Assembly (NCBI GenBank): GCA_005408345.1
Contig: SEMN01000134.1
Coordinates: forward strand, 744,001-808,000
DNA: 64,000 bases
Direction: 5' to 3'
Source of the DNA: Macquaria australasica
Taxonomy: Eukaryota; Chordata; Actinopteri; Centrarchiformes; Percichthyidae
The notes beneath the pieces were generated by a model. That model had not been told where the DNA came from and did no database searches. It saw only the letters and a program-made list of their open reading frames with translations. Positions within the stretch are counted from its first letter, which is position 1; each line of letters starts with the position of its first letter. Below, piece by piece: positions 1-12,300 of the stretch. A program made the position numbers and the translations under genes.

Positions 1-248
1 AGTGGGGAATACATTCACGCCAGTCTCTTAGTTGTAATTTCGAGTCTGCAATGTTTCCCACTTGGTGTAAAGAATTACAGATGTGTCAACAAACCGTAAA
101 TGGTTGCAAAGCCACCATAATTGGCAGTAATACCTCTAAATAAAATCTAAATTTTAAGGGAGCTTTACACAGTTTATTTGTGGTTTCATCTATTAAACAC
201 CACTCTGTTTATATAGTAAACATAGTATACATAGTTTAATCCATACAC

Positions 249-330
249 AAGTGAGCTTTAGAGGCACTAGTAGGCATGTTTTTTAACTTTGGACAGAGCT
301 AGGCCAGCTGTTTAGCTAAACTCATGACTC
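249..330. repeat. fragment of family B fold-back repeat
   Basis: The stretch with gtgagctttagaggcac and ggacagagctaggccagctg matches the second arm of the family B copies near 7200 and 33430-33500. It is truncated. Confidence 0.5.
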
Positions 331-1925
331 TGGCTCTACAGTTAGCGCACTTATATCAGAGTGGTGTCTTCTCATCTAAATCTTGGGCAGAAAATGTCAT
401 TGACAGCTATTTCTCTAAAAGTCTGTTTTTGTGGAGTTGCCTTTTAAACAATATTTTGAATCTAAAAGTAGTTTTTAGAAGGTTTTTGAATACTCTAGGA
501 AGTAAGGTGAAACTGTTCTTTTAATTTTCTCCCCCTTCTTGCTTTCCCTCTCTACACATCTTAATTCCCCTCTAGGCCGTCGCTTGCTTTTTCCTCCATC
601 TCTTCCCTAATTCCTGCCTCTGGGTGTAATCTGTGCCGGCGTCTTCCTGTGGTAATGGTCCTTCAGTAAAGGAACCACTTTTGCCCACTCACTCTTTAAG
701 ATACACATTAAAATGCCGTGTTGAGCAGGAATCCTGAATTACACCATTATGGAGGTGATCCTCTTATGCAACCTGCTCTTCACACCCGTCCACAAAGCGG
801 GAATGCTGGCGAGCACAAATCCACGAAGGCTCTTGCTGCCAGATTATCCACAGTCCACAATACTGCAGCTGCCATTTTTCCTTTCTGATGAAACAATGCG
901 TTTTGTTGGGTGCGTTCGTGCCTGGGACTGATCCTGGCTGGCTCTCTGGCAGAGACGTGTGGATGACTTAGTGATCATGTGTATGTGACTGGATATTTAG
1001 GACAGATCACATGAGATTGTTTTGATTGGCTTGTGTACCAACAGCACATTCTTCTCCTCCCACAGCAAAACAAACCTGACCAGCTGGTTGTCCGTAACTT
1101 GAGGCAATGCGGGCAATAGGATCAGGAAACATGTTCTTGGATGAGGGCAGTATCAGCCTCTTAGCAAACTGCATTCAGGCTGACATGTGGTTCCAGCCAG
1201 TCAGCAGAATGCAACCTGGCTGGCCTGCTCTTTTCGCTCAGCACATCAGGGGTAACTGGCCTTATCTGATGTGACGTGGCTGACACCGCCTTGAGAGTTG
1301 CGAGGAGACCCTGCTGATGATTAATTCAAGCTTAGAAAACCCGATGAAGATTAGCTCTCTGTGTTTACCCCTGCAGACGTCCCTCCTAAACTCAGGACGC
1401 CTCTGTGGCATGAAACAGGGGCCGTGTAATAAGGCTGAATCATCTGCAGTGAACGATGTTGATGTGAAAACAAGTAGAGGCCAGGCCGAGGAGTGTGAAT
1501 CCAGAGAAGTGACTCAGCAGCACTACAACTGTTTATCTTTGTGCAGTTCAGTTTAGAAGCCAGCACTCTTGAGTGGTGGCCTGCAGACCTCGGTCAAACT
1601 GAATGTCCAAATTATTCTGCTTGCTTTAACTTGTAGCACAACATAAGTGAGGTCTCGCTGCATCAGACATATTCGGATAGTGTCCAATCATTCCTTCTGT
1701 CTTAAAATCTCTACCCTCAGGTCACTTGATGGTACCCGAGCCAGCTACAATTACTGATAAAGGCCATGAGATGAGTTAAGAAAAAGTGAGTAAGTGGACC
1801 TTCGAGTTGAGATTACCTCGCCACACATGCTCCACTGTTCATGCTAATAACACAGCTCTAAAAGGAACATGTTTGATGCTGTATCATTTTAATAGTGACC
1901 TGAATTATTGATTGATTTGAGTCTT

Positions 1926-2325
1926 AAAGGGGCACCCCATCAATTAGGCATTGCACTTCCATTAAGTTGGGGGACTTCAAAATATAAATGTCAACACTGA
2001 TACAACAGAGGCCGAGATATCCTGACCTTTAGTGGATAGAACGGGTCAAATGTCAAAAACACTGGATCCTACAATTCCTGCAATTCAGTAGGGTCTTTGG
2101 TTAGATCCTCCCTGCCCACGTCTTTCAAACTCTACCCTCAAGTTTGTAACTCAGGCTTTCTGTTAAAAATTTGATGTCTCAGGCACTAACATAAATGACA
2201 TCATCGGGGTTACTTTAAAAAGCTCCCATCAGAGCCTCAGAAGAAATTAAACAACTGTTTTTCACAGACTCTGCTCTTCATGTCAAGTTAGCTGATCTCC
2301 GTGTGAAGACTTGGTGGAGTGCTCT
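1926..2325. repeat. family A dispersed repeat, copy 1
   Basis: Shares ordered blocks with 43770-44062 and 56978-57210: an attgcacttcca motif, a gaggccgagata motif, then ggtggagtg. Copies differ widely in length and identity, so they are old. Its class is unknown to me. Confidence 0.65.
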
Positions 2326-3594
2326 CACTAAAACATTTTGGATAACTTTTCCCATCCAGCAGCACGTTCCACTCCTCGTGCCTGCTTGTGAATAATAGCT
2401 CTATGACATTAACAACTCCTACTCGTCCTCCTACTACACAGTGCCTATAACTTTTCTGTCCAGTATGGAGGTGTGCAGGGTGATGAAATCACACAGCAGG
2501 GAAATCTACTGGCTCATTGACTTTATTGCACACCCCTCCACCCCCAGCTCCAAGTGAATGAAGTGAAAGAACTCACCCGCACTTGCCCTCTGTTTCAGAG
2601 TACTGCTGCCTGTATTAATACAGACTTTGTGGCCTGTCTCTGCAACTCTGATGCTATCTTCCCAGAATGAATGGGCTGCATGTTTGCGCTGGCATAACCT
2701 CTGTGGTCAGCCTGAATGGGACTCTCCACTGTTCTTTGAAAGGGGAAAAGGTTGCTCTTTGCCTGTCTTACCCTCCCTTTTCTTCTCTGCAGACAAAAGA
2801 CGTTATTTATGCGCAGCTCATTACAAAAGGCTAAGTCTCTCTCAGATATAGCCAATCTTTTTTCCTCTAGCCACTGTCCGTCGATAGGCAGCAGAGCCCC
2901 CTGAAACAGCGAAAGCTTCATCCAATTTCACACAGTCCTGATGCTCATGCTCAAATGAATAAAACCATTCCAAAAAATTTGAATTGATGTCTTGGGCCCA
3001 GGGGATGAGGGGGATGTTTGATAGGTGAAGTGCAGTAAGAAAAGTGAAAACTAAGAACGTTTAGTAAAACTATTAATAGGCTTTGTCACCAGAATAATGA
3101 AAACAAAGTAACAGCCTGGGGAACAATTAATATAAAAGTAGAATAATAAGTGACACATTGAGATATTTCATCAGAAGTTATTAGGTCCCCATTAACATTT
3201 GTCATGTAAAGGGGGCAGACATAATAACATGAACACCCTGCAATATAAAGCACTCCAATGCAACGCCACAAACTACAGCCTCAAATTAAGCATGAAAGTG
3301 CATTCATACCCTTGAAACAGTAGTTTGATAACAAAATCTTGAATCAAGGTCCACTCACTGGCATTTGTTTTTTTTGGAGCTTTCAACCACATCTCACGGT
3401 CTTCCTCTGAAGGTAAGGATTTCTGACACAATCTCAGCAAAAACAAACAAGATAAGCGTAACAAAGGTAGCATCTATTGCATGGCTACTGTATTGGGTTG
3501 CATAATATATAGCACAAGTGTCCATCACGTTTTGTCCGCCCCGTGCAGCTACTGAATTAATACACCAAACATTTAAGTAAAGGCAGTCAAAAGC

Positions 3595-3634
3595 CACCTA
3601 CTGTACACCTCTCTGGCGTGGTGTACAGTAGGTG
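3595..3634. repeat. perfect 15-bp inverted repeat with 10-nt loop
   Basis: CACCTACTGTACACC at 3595-3609 is exactly complementary to 3620-3634. No known RNA gene recognised. Confidence 0.8.
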
Positions 3635-4100
3635 TGTTATGAAACTGAGGTTTTGAGAAATAAAGAAATAGTCAGCAGGAATGAAACACCCATAAATGAT
3701 CAATTTGCTGGAGCATATAAACCTGTAGGCCTGTAAACCTGTAGTTTCATGTTACAGTATAAAAAAGCACTGTATGAATCATAATGTTTGGTACTGATGT
3801 TGTCTGTCTGGGGTTGACTGAGTTGCCTTATGTTGTCGACAGCTGTACGGGTGAGTTTTCATGTCCTGGAAGATGAAGAGAGCAGTAGAGGAGATGGCTG
3901 CTGCCTCCAGAATACACAGATTAGACTCTCTGTTGCTCCTCTCTGCCCGGTTTACTCTTCACACCTGAGCAGGCATACAAATAAACCTGCAGTGCTGCCA
4001 CAGAATGCTCAACACTCATGATTAATATTTTATTTTTTCCTGCAGCTGACTGGGGAGCTTATGCAAGGAGTAAAATCAGCAGGTCTCCAGAGGCATTTCC

Positions 4101-4120
4101 TGTGTGTGTGTGTGTGTGTG
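4101..4120. repeat. (TG)10 microsatellite
   Basis: Ten perfect TG units directly read. Confidence 0.95.
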
Positions 4121-4749
4121 CATGTAGACCGAGCTTCTACTGTACTATTAGTACCATTAAAGTGGGCTCAGCAATAGTTGGCAGGTTGAGGGGGGGGGGG
4201 GGGAAGGGTTCAGAGCTGGGGATATTTCTCCTTCCATGTGTTTACTTGCTTCAGACAATTAGTAAAATGTTAGTTACAATGCTGGCAGTGCATTCATAGA
4301 CGGTGTCACGCTTCCTTCTTTGGCTCAGTGTCACCTTGTCATCTCTATCCACCACAAACACACCTCAGCAGAATCAGCCCCACTCATACATGGGATATCC
4401 CAGCACTGTTTAGCCACTGTGCAAACACTCCAAAAGGACATACTGTATTCCAACTGCCCTTTGAATCACGTAAACACAGTGATTTTAAAGCTATACTCAG
4501 GGTTATATCAGTTTTCAAAAATATTATTTTAATTACAAAGTTCCTAAAGGCTTAAACTTGGAGATGTAATATATTTTCTGATCTGAACAAAAACAGGACA
4601 ATCTCATCACAAGGTCCATTTAGTACAAGTCCTCCAAATTAAACAAAGAAATACGACGTTTGCAGCTGTCCTGTAGAACTACACAGAGAAGTGTTTTCGT
4701 TTGTCAGTGCCTTCCAAAAGCATTACAAATCACTGTTCATTTGTTTTAT

Positions 4750-5055
4750 GATGTGATAACGCTATGGTTAAGGTTTGTTCAGTTTTGGGCACAAAAACAG
4801 CTTGGTTAGTTACGTTTAGGGAAAGATCATGGTTTAGGTTCTGTTAAAGTAAGGGAACCTTCGTTGTCATGGTAATAACCACGAAGATAAAGTTAGAGAA
4901 CAGCCATGGTCATGGAAGAAACCCAACGTTGACGGACAGTAGGAAACAGGACCCTATGAGGACTTTGTCACTATAATAACATCAACTGACATCCTCCTTT
5001 GCTCCCATCATAATTACCACGACTGCTGGAGGACTTTGTCACTCGAACGTAAACT
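4750..5055. repeat. family E dispersed fish repeat
   Basis: Phrases such as gataacgctatggttaagg, gggaaagatcatggtttagg and gtcatggtaataaccacga belong to a repeat I recall as common in perciform genomes. Only one copy is in this window, so support is memory-based. Confidence 0.4.
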
Positions 5056-6857
5056 TACCGGTATGTAGTTTTGGGGAACTTGCTGCTACGACTGATGCTG
5101 TAGTTTTTCTTTTCTGGAGCTTTTAGATCTTCATCGGCAGATCGAGTTTATCAGCTGTCACGGAATTGTACATGTTCAAATCGTTAAAGCGTGACTTTGT
5201 AGCTTTTGTTGAACAGCAGCCCCTGTGGCCACAAGTAGCAATTACAGTAAAATGGCACATCAAATTTCCCTTTATTTCCCAAGATACTCGTGAGTCAGTA
5301 CCTCGAAGACATCATCATTATGTGACCTAAATGAGAACAAGTGGTATGGGATATTTTTTCTTTTTTAATGAAACCACTGAAATGTTTACCACATGATAAA
5401 ATATGGTGTGTAACAGTAACACAAATAGAGAAGAGTCATAATGACAGCAAATCTGACTTAGTAATGTCAGTTACACAGCAATTTTTAGCTAAAATTTGCT
5501 ACTATTACCTACCATTAGCGACCAAAGGCTAGTAACCTAATTTATGAGGAGTCCCATTTAAAATTGTATACTTCGATCAAAGCAAATAGTAGCAGTCGAT
5601 AATCATTTACTATCTAGTGGTTACTCAGCTTCATTCTGTACATAACAATTACATGCAAACCTCTGACAGCATTAAGAAACTCCATCTACAGTGCTGGAAC
5701 ATACTGTCATACTTCAAAAGCCTACACAGTAAATTTTGCATTGAAAAAAATCTCCACAGCTACAAAAACATTAGGTAAACGGTGCCATGGTTCTGCCGTA
5801 CTGCCCTTAAAGAGTAGATTTTAATAACTGTATTAAACCAGTGAGTAAACCACATGAATCATCGCAGCAATAATGGAGTTGGAAGCTGAAATGAGCAGCG
5901 CTGAGTCAAACGGCAATTCATTGTTAACACCGCTGACATCAAGTCATTAGTGATCTGCAGTGAAAGGACACGACACATGCTTGGCATTTATATCAAACAA
6001 CACATTTGCATTACACTGACTGCTCCTTTTGACATCTGCCCGCATTAAAACACTCCTACAAAGCCAATCTCTCACTGTCTCCCTGCAGCTAAAACCACAG
6101 TTCACACACATTATTATCCCTGCTGCAGATCGGCGGCCATTCACTGGGTCCTGCATACGGCAAAGGAGGCCATGTGTGTATGTTTGACCAAGCTAGGGAG
6201 TGTAAAGCAGTGGCTAAATCTCTGTAAGCAGGCCCTGGCATCGCTTCCCAGTTGCCTGCCTGCTGTGTGGGCAGGGGCCTGGAGGGGACTAATCCCTTGG
6301 CATGGGCATGGGTCACACATGTTGATGTGTGTGTGTGGGTGAGAGTGTGTGTGTTCATGCAGAAGACCCAAGCTGCAGGATAAAGACAAGACCTGGCGAC
6401 AGATTCAGAAAGCCCTGACTAATAACCTGCAATGCCTTTCATGCTTAACTAGCAGCCTTCACGCAAAGTCTTGAACGCTCCCTAGAGATGACGGGTAATG
6501 TTTTTGTAATGTAATGTAATATTCTTCCTAGTTCTGTACCAACAGGGACAGTCCTGTTCTTAAATAACCTTGGTCTGCAGGAGATTGTGAGGCCTTTGAC
6601 CCTTACATGCTGCTCGGTTTTTTGCTTAAGTGGGCAGCAGAAGTGGCTGTAAAAGTTGTCATGCTGTTTCAGCCTTGTCAACCTGGACGTGTAGATGGCT
6701 ACGAGGGCACGGCAGCTTTCCTGTCTGTTATCTTGGCAGTTAAGGTGACCCGGCCGCAGCAGGCCCGGAGGCAGCACGAGCAGCCTCGGCTCTGCAGCCT
6801 CACAAGTCCCCCCTGTGTGCTGTTTGTAATTTCAAGACAAGATTGCGCTCAAGTGTT

Positions 6858-7362
6858 AAAGGAATAGTTTGACATTTATTTGCTTATTCGCTGTCCTGTC
6901 GAGAATTACATGAAAAGACTGACCACTCTCATGTCTTGTTCGTTAAATATGAAGCTACAGTCAGGAGTTGGTTAGCTTATCTTAGCTTAACGCAAAAACT
7001 GGAAATGGGGAAACAGCTAGCCTGGCTCTGTGTAAATGTAATAAAATCTGCCTACTAGCACCTCTGAAGCTCACTAATTAACACATTATATCACGTTTGT
7101 TGTGGACAAGATGTGACTGCACCCGGCCAAGAAATAGTCCAGCACATAACCCCGCATAATACCACAAATTGTAATTCTAAGCTTTAGATGTGTTGGTACG
7201 ACAGAGCCAGGCTAGCTATTTCCCCCTGTTTCCAGTCTTTATGCTAAGCTAAGCTAACCAACTCCTGACTGCAGCTTTATATTTAAGGCGACAGACATGA
7301 GAGCGTTATTAATCTTCTCATCAAACTCTGTGTAACTTTTCTAAGGAAGCGATGTTTCCTTA
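6858..7362. mobile_element. family B fold-back element, full-length copy
   Basis: About 500 bp in which the two halves are imperfect reverse complements: 6943-7034 pairs with 7203-7293 (ttaaatatgaagct against agctttatatttaa, and agctagcctggctctgt against acagagccaggctagct). The outer ends also pair. This is a non-autonomous palindromic element with no coding capacity. Confidence 0.75.
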
Positions 7363-8581
7363 AAGTTTTTGTAAGTGCAAACATCATCTACTTTTAATTG
7401 AATGGGCCAGACTATTAAAAGTTCAATAATGGGAAGTGACTCAATTATTCGAGGAGCAGTCTATAAATACAGCTGGGTAATAAGAGAGGAGATCTGCATT
7501 AGAGAAAACAGCAGGGCGGCAGGGCTTTTCTTACCAACACTGCTGTGAAATTTTTATGTAATAGCGAAAGTTTCAAACAAGCAACTTTAAACCTCACTTC
7601 TCTGTGTGTTGAGGGAAGAAACAGTACAAGAAAAATGGATGAAAGAAATGATATTGTGGGAATATCCAGTCTGTTTGTGCTGCATTTGCCAAACCACAAC
7701 ATTAAATTACACTTGATTCAGCTATCATAATAACTGGCTACTCCTATCAAACTATAACATCTATTCACATATTGACGTGAAGTGAGGCTCTTTCATATTA
7801 ATGCATTTATGTATATACAGCACAATAGATTTTCTTTCTTATAATGGTAATTGTTTGACTCATAATGATCACTGACTGCAGGACGTTTCCCCCACATTTA
7901 ATTTACTACTGCCACTCTGACATAAAGGTCCCCATCACATTATTCATTTCTATACAGGTCCAACATCTCTGTTTGGGTGAAGCAATTTTCTGAAGGGCAT
8001 AAACCATTATAATCTTGGCAAAAAAACAAAAAAAAACCTCTAGGCAATGAGAAATTATTTCATGGTTGTTGATTTTTTTAGGGGGTGGGGGGTGTTAGGC
8101 ACTGATGCTGGTGAGCCTGAAGATCTATAACCTCAATTATTCAGCATGATGTCGAAATGAGGATAGCAGGTGAGTTGTTATTAAAGGCCCTGTGCTCGGG
8201 ACCCAGAAAGATATTGGATTTGGTTTCATAACACAGCAGTGGAGGCAAGGTGTGTTTGGGCTTGTTTTGAGTAACATGATAAGGGCTTGCCTCGTTGCAC
8301 AAATCCAACCTACACGTTTGATCTCACGGCGACGTGCAAATAACGTGACAGATTTCCACACTCCAGGGTCCAGACCAGGGTGATCGATGAGCGGCTGCAA
8401 GGTGGACAGTCGAGAGATAGAAGAAGAAAAGCGTGATTTTTTTTGTTTTGTTTGTTTCACTGGCTGCTCGCATATGCAGTCCACGGGAAAGTTAAAGGGG
8501 CCCGGTCTCATTGGTGATGAAGGGCGCATGGTAGGAGGGCAGCTGATGGTCCTCTCTCACCACAGCACGGCTTTTCTGCAC

Positions 8582-9165
8582 TGAGGAGGAATTCACGTGA
8601 AGGGGGAGGCGCCTGAGCGAGGCGAGCGGCACGACTGCTGCCCGAATCTAACAATTAACCTTGATGAACACAGATTGGTTTCACTTAACAGGCGCAGGTG
8701 CGTGGAGTTCGCGACACGGCGCAGCTGAGCGATCCGGTGTTCATGACCGGACACTGACGCATTTTACGCCAAACACAGAAACTATACGGATAGAGGATAT
8801 TGCACCTGATTTTTATTTTCACGGGACAGGATGCTCGTTGCAATGGGAGCCCGTCCGATACTCATCGTCTTGCAGAATCCGAATTCAGGAGCATTGCTGA
8901 ATTGATCTGGACACCTATATCGGAATTTGACCGCCTTGTCATTGCCCAGTCTACCAGTCCTAGCAGCTGAAAGGCATCTTCTTATAGCGACAGAGACAAG
9001 AAGGGGGGAAGAAACTGTGCGCTTCACTGCTCTCCATCTGCGCCCTGGACGGCTTGCAATGAGGACCACATCCCGGCTGTGTTCCGTGTGAAGAGGCAAG
9101 CGGGGCGGCAGTTTTTCGGCTCTCAAGGACGCAAATAAAAGTGGCCGCCGGCCGAGCTGCGAGGC
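8582..9165 (+). promoter_or_regulatory. slc24a4: slc24a4 CpG-rich promoter and 5' leader
   Basis: From about 8580 the base composition changes abruptly to G+C-rich with many CpGs, continuing through exon 1. It holds a CACGTG E-box (8594-8599) and a TGACGCA CRE-like half site near 8754. I see no convincing TATA box, so a dispersed CpG-type start is likely. The transcription start cannot be placed from sequence alone. A 10-codon upstream reading frame is listed separately. Confidence 0.6.
9059..9091 (+). other. upstream ORF in slc24a4 leader
   Basis: ATG at 9059 with G at -3 is followed by ten codons and TGA (9089-9091). It lies 75 nt before the main ATG, out of frame with it. It would act on the mRNA only if transcription starts upstream of 9059, which is inferred. 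Confidence 0.4.
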
Positions 9166-9328
9166 ATGGAGCGGGACGACACCGACACCGTGAGCGCGTC
9201 TAAAAAGACAATAATTGCGAAGATATTTAAAGTTCGCAAGAGGAGGGAGATGCTTTTCGTTCAGGTGTGCTTTATTTGCAGTGTCCTCTTCGTGGCGTGG
9301 AGCATGTCGGCGCTGTTGACCAAGACAG
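9166..9328 (+). CDS. slc24a4: slc24a4 coding exon 1
   Basis: Encodes residues 1-54 plus one base of codon 55. The ATG at 9166 is the first in frame after an in-frame TAA at 9136-9138 and has G at -3 and G at +4. The donor is CAG followed by GTGAGT at 9329. It contains the basic stretch KVRKRREML and a hydrophobic segment, probably the cleaved or uncleaved leader helix of NCKX proteins. Confidence 0.93.
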
Positions 9329-12300
9329 GTGAGTGGGGAGAGACTGCTGAGATGCACCGGGGCACAGGGAGCCGAGGACGGAGCAGAACGGCTCAGAAAT
9401 CTGCAGTGAAATCATGCACCCACACGCACATTGTAATTACAGAGCTACAAACCGATACGCTTTAATGTGAAGGGCATGCGAGCAAAGCAGTATATTCGCT
9501 TGCATGTTCAAATACCAGGTCCGTCTTCCTGTCCAAAATGCATATGCGATGCCTCTGATTGTGGTTTTCAAACCATTTAGATTCAAAATGTGTAGTTTGC
9601 ATTAAAATGCAATAAATAGCCCAGGATGTGTTGTTTCTGGTCCACCACACTCGGTAGCAAAAGTCAGCTGCACATGTTATTGTCAGGTCACAGCAATTTC
9701 TGTTTTATGTCAATGTTGGAGTATACACGCGTCTGTTTGTCCGTATATGCCGCAGTGTGCGCGCCGTGGCAGCGGCACGTTTTTAATTTGAGAGGCAGGC
9801 TCATAATCACGACACACACACGCTTCATGCTCCACATGCACACATCGATCAAGTAACCGACCCCAGAACGAACACAATTTGGTTCTGGTTTGTTTGCGCT
9901 TTGCGTTTCTCAACCAGATTTATTTTTTGGCGCCAGGCGCATCGTCGGTCACACTACGCTGGAGCTCAGGATCGTGGTTAATGCTGGCATCGTCGCGTCT
10001 GGCCCGGGGCTTCACACACCATTGCACCCACTGGATAACCTCAATCACAATCGAGCATCATCACGCTGCCAGGTTCCGCATGGCCATCGAGGGATGCTGA
10101 TTTTACGCATTTTTGCTTGAATGTTGCAATATTCATAGCTGATGCCCAAGGTGTGCGCTGAGCAAACGACTCAGATGGCTGATCATGCGTGTGATGCCCA
10201 CATGCAGGCGCGCACACACACACTCCAAACAACATGTCCTCCCATGCACACATGTCAAAACTCTTTCCTCGGGCCCTCGCGAACACTGACACGCAGAGCA
10301 TCCCACACAGCCTCACACTCAGTTATGTAATCTAACGACCAACCTTGACATTTTGCTGGTGAAGAATGATATCTGACGCACCACTGGGATCAGAGGTTAA
10401 CTAAACAAAACATACCCCTGTGACAGTCCATATGATGGGAACACTGAGACCATGTTCAGTGCCAACATGAATTTTTAAACGCAGGAGAGACTTACTGCTG
10501 CATTTAAATCAGAATTTTTTTTTGCATGTGAGCATGATAGAGAAGAGGTCTTACCCCACCCCCACACACACACACACAAAAAAGTGCTTCCAACCCTAAG
10601 CCTCAGCCCCAGGCCCTGTCCTGGTATCTGTCCATCTGCAACCACTTAGGCCCCAGGGCTGAAAGCAGTTGTAAATTCCCCACAACTACTGCCTGACTGT
10701 AGATCTCTAACGGATGTATCGAGAGTTTTATTAATTACATTAAAAACAACAAGAGGCTTAAAAGATTATTCTGGAATGATATCATACAGGCGAGTACAAA
10801 TCTCTTATCTCCAAAGGCAGGCACTGGGAGCCAAAGTAAGCCCCCCTCGGTCACTAATGGCTTGCCTTTTTTCATTTAATCAAGTCCACCTGACCCACAC
10901 AGTGATTGTCATGTGGGGGTACTTGACATAAGGCGTTCCTCGTGGGTTTTCAGCCTGTTTGACCAGCAGCAGCAGTGATGGTGGGATTTCAAGGTGACAT
11001 GCATGAGAAGTGTTGGATGACAGACAAAAATCCCCTCTGAACCTACGAGACCAAAAGCTCACCATAATCAGATCTGTCTAATTGAATAGCTGTGGCCTTC
11101 TCATCTTTCATAATGGGAACAAGCATTTGTCATGTCACAGTAAAACCTGTGCCCTGCGTTTGCCTCTGGTTTTGATTGATAGTAGTGTGGGGGAGTGTTG
11201 ATGTGCTGAATAGTCCAGATGGATGGAATTTGATGTACTACTCCAGGGTTACATCTCCATAAAAAGGGGCGGGGCGCGACATGCTGTCATGCATGCTGAT
11301 CTGGCTGCGTGCGTGTATGTGTGATGGAGCTCCGCATGGGGGACTAGAACAGGTGGTTTTTGAGAAGCTGGGCAGGGCTCAGCTCTGACAGGTAGCTGCA
11401 GCAGGCAGGCTGACTGTGACAGCCGGGGGGGAGTAGGAGGGGACTGTGCTGGGGGTGTATTTGGCAACAGGAAGGTGAATACTCGCATAAGGAGAGCGTG
11501 TTCACCGCACAGAGAGATTGATGGATGGTTGTCCTTGGTCCATCTCCCTGCTGAGCTGATTGAACAGACCTGGAGGATGACATTACCACTGTGCTGTTGT
11601 TGCTTGCACACTCTTGTGCTCGGTATAATCTGGTAGAGGCGTAGTCACAGCCTTTTTATCCCATTTGAGCCAATTTCTTTGTTTCTGCTCCAAAGTAGCA
11701 AGAAGATTTAATGTCTCATTAATGAAACATTTTGGTTTTCGCACTGCAGTTATCAGAATTTCAGACTGGTGTCATGTTATGTGTATACCAATCAGTGTAA
11801 CACACCTATCTATAAAGTAACACCAACGCTGATAAATTAAAAATCTTGTAACGTAGGACAACTGATTATTTTCATTGGCGATTTTAATCTTCCAATTGTT
11901 TTTTGGGATTTTATGTTTGGTAATAAAACATCAGAAAAATGAACGTTGTGATGGCGATAGCCTCAAATGTTTTGTTGTCTGTCTCAACAGTTCAAACCCA
12001 AAGACAGAAGACTAAGAAAACCAGCAAATATTCTCATTTAAGAGTCTAGAACTAAACACTTTGCTACACTTTTACACCAGCCACTAAAGAGACACTGACT
12101 TCTTGACCCCGGCAAACATGGAAAGAAGAATCAAACTGTAAAATGTTAAAATGGATAACAAATATGTAGCAGACCCCAAAGTTATTGAGACTCCTCAGTA
12201 TGACCAGCAGCCAAACTCGAAAGCTATGAAATCTTTCGAGTTTGGCTGCTGGACATCTTGATAAGCAAATAATTTTGTAATTTTTTACTTGGTAAGTTAA

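Larger units (their letters stand above)
1..8581. other. intergenic DNA upstream of slc24a4
   Basis: No supported gene; open frames are short and unrelated to known families. It contains dispersed repeats (family B at 249-330 and 6858-7362, family A at 1926-2325, family E at 4750-5055), a perfect 15-bp hairpin at 3595-3634, a (TG)10 tract at 4101-4120 and a G run at about 4190-4203. Confidence 0.7.

Noticed and set aside
2595..2921. Minus-strand 108-codon open frame upstream
   Set aside because: No domain or motif recognised and no splice context; treated as chance.
8782..9357. Minus-strand 191-codon open frame over exon 1
   Set aside because: Runs opposite the well-supported slc24a4 exon 1 and CpG-rich promoter, where G+C-rich DNA has few stops; no recognisable protein.
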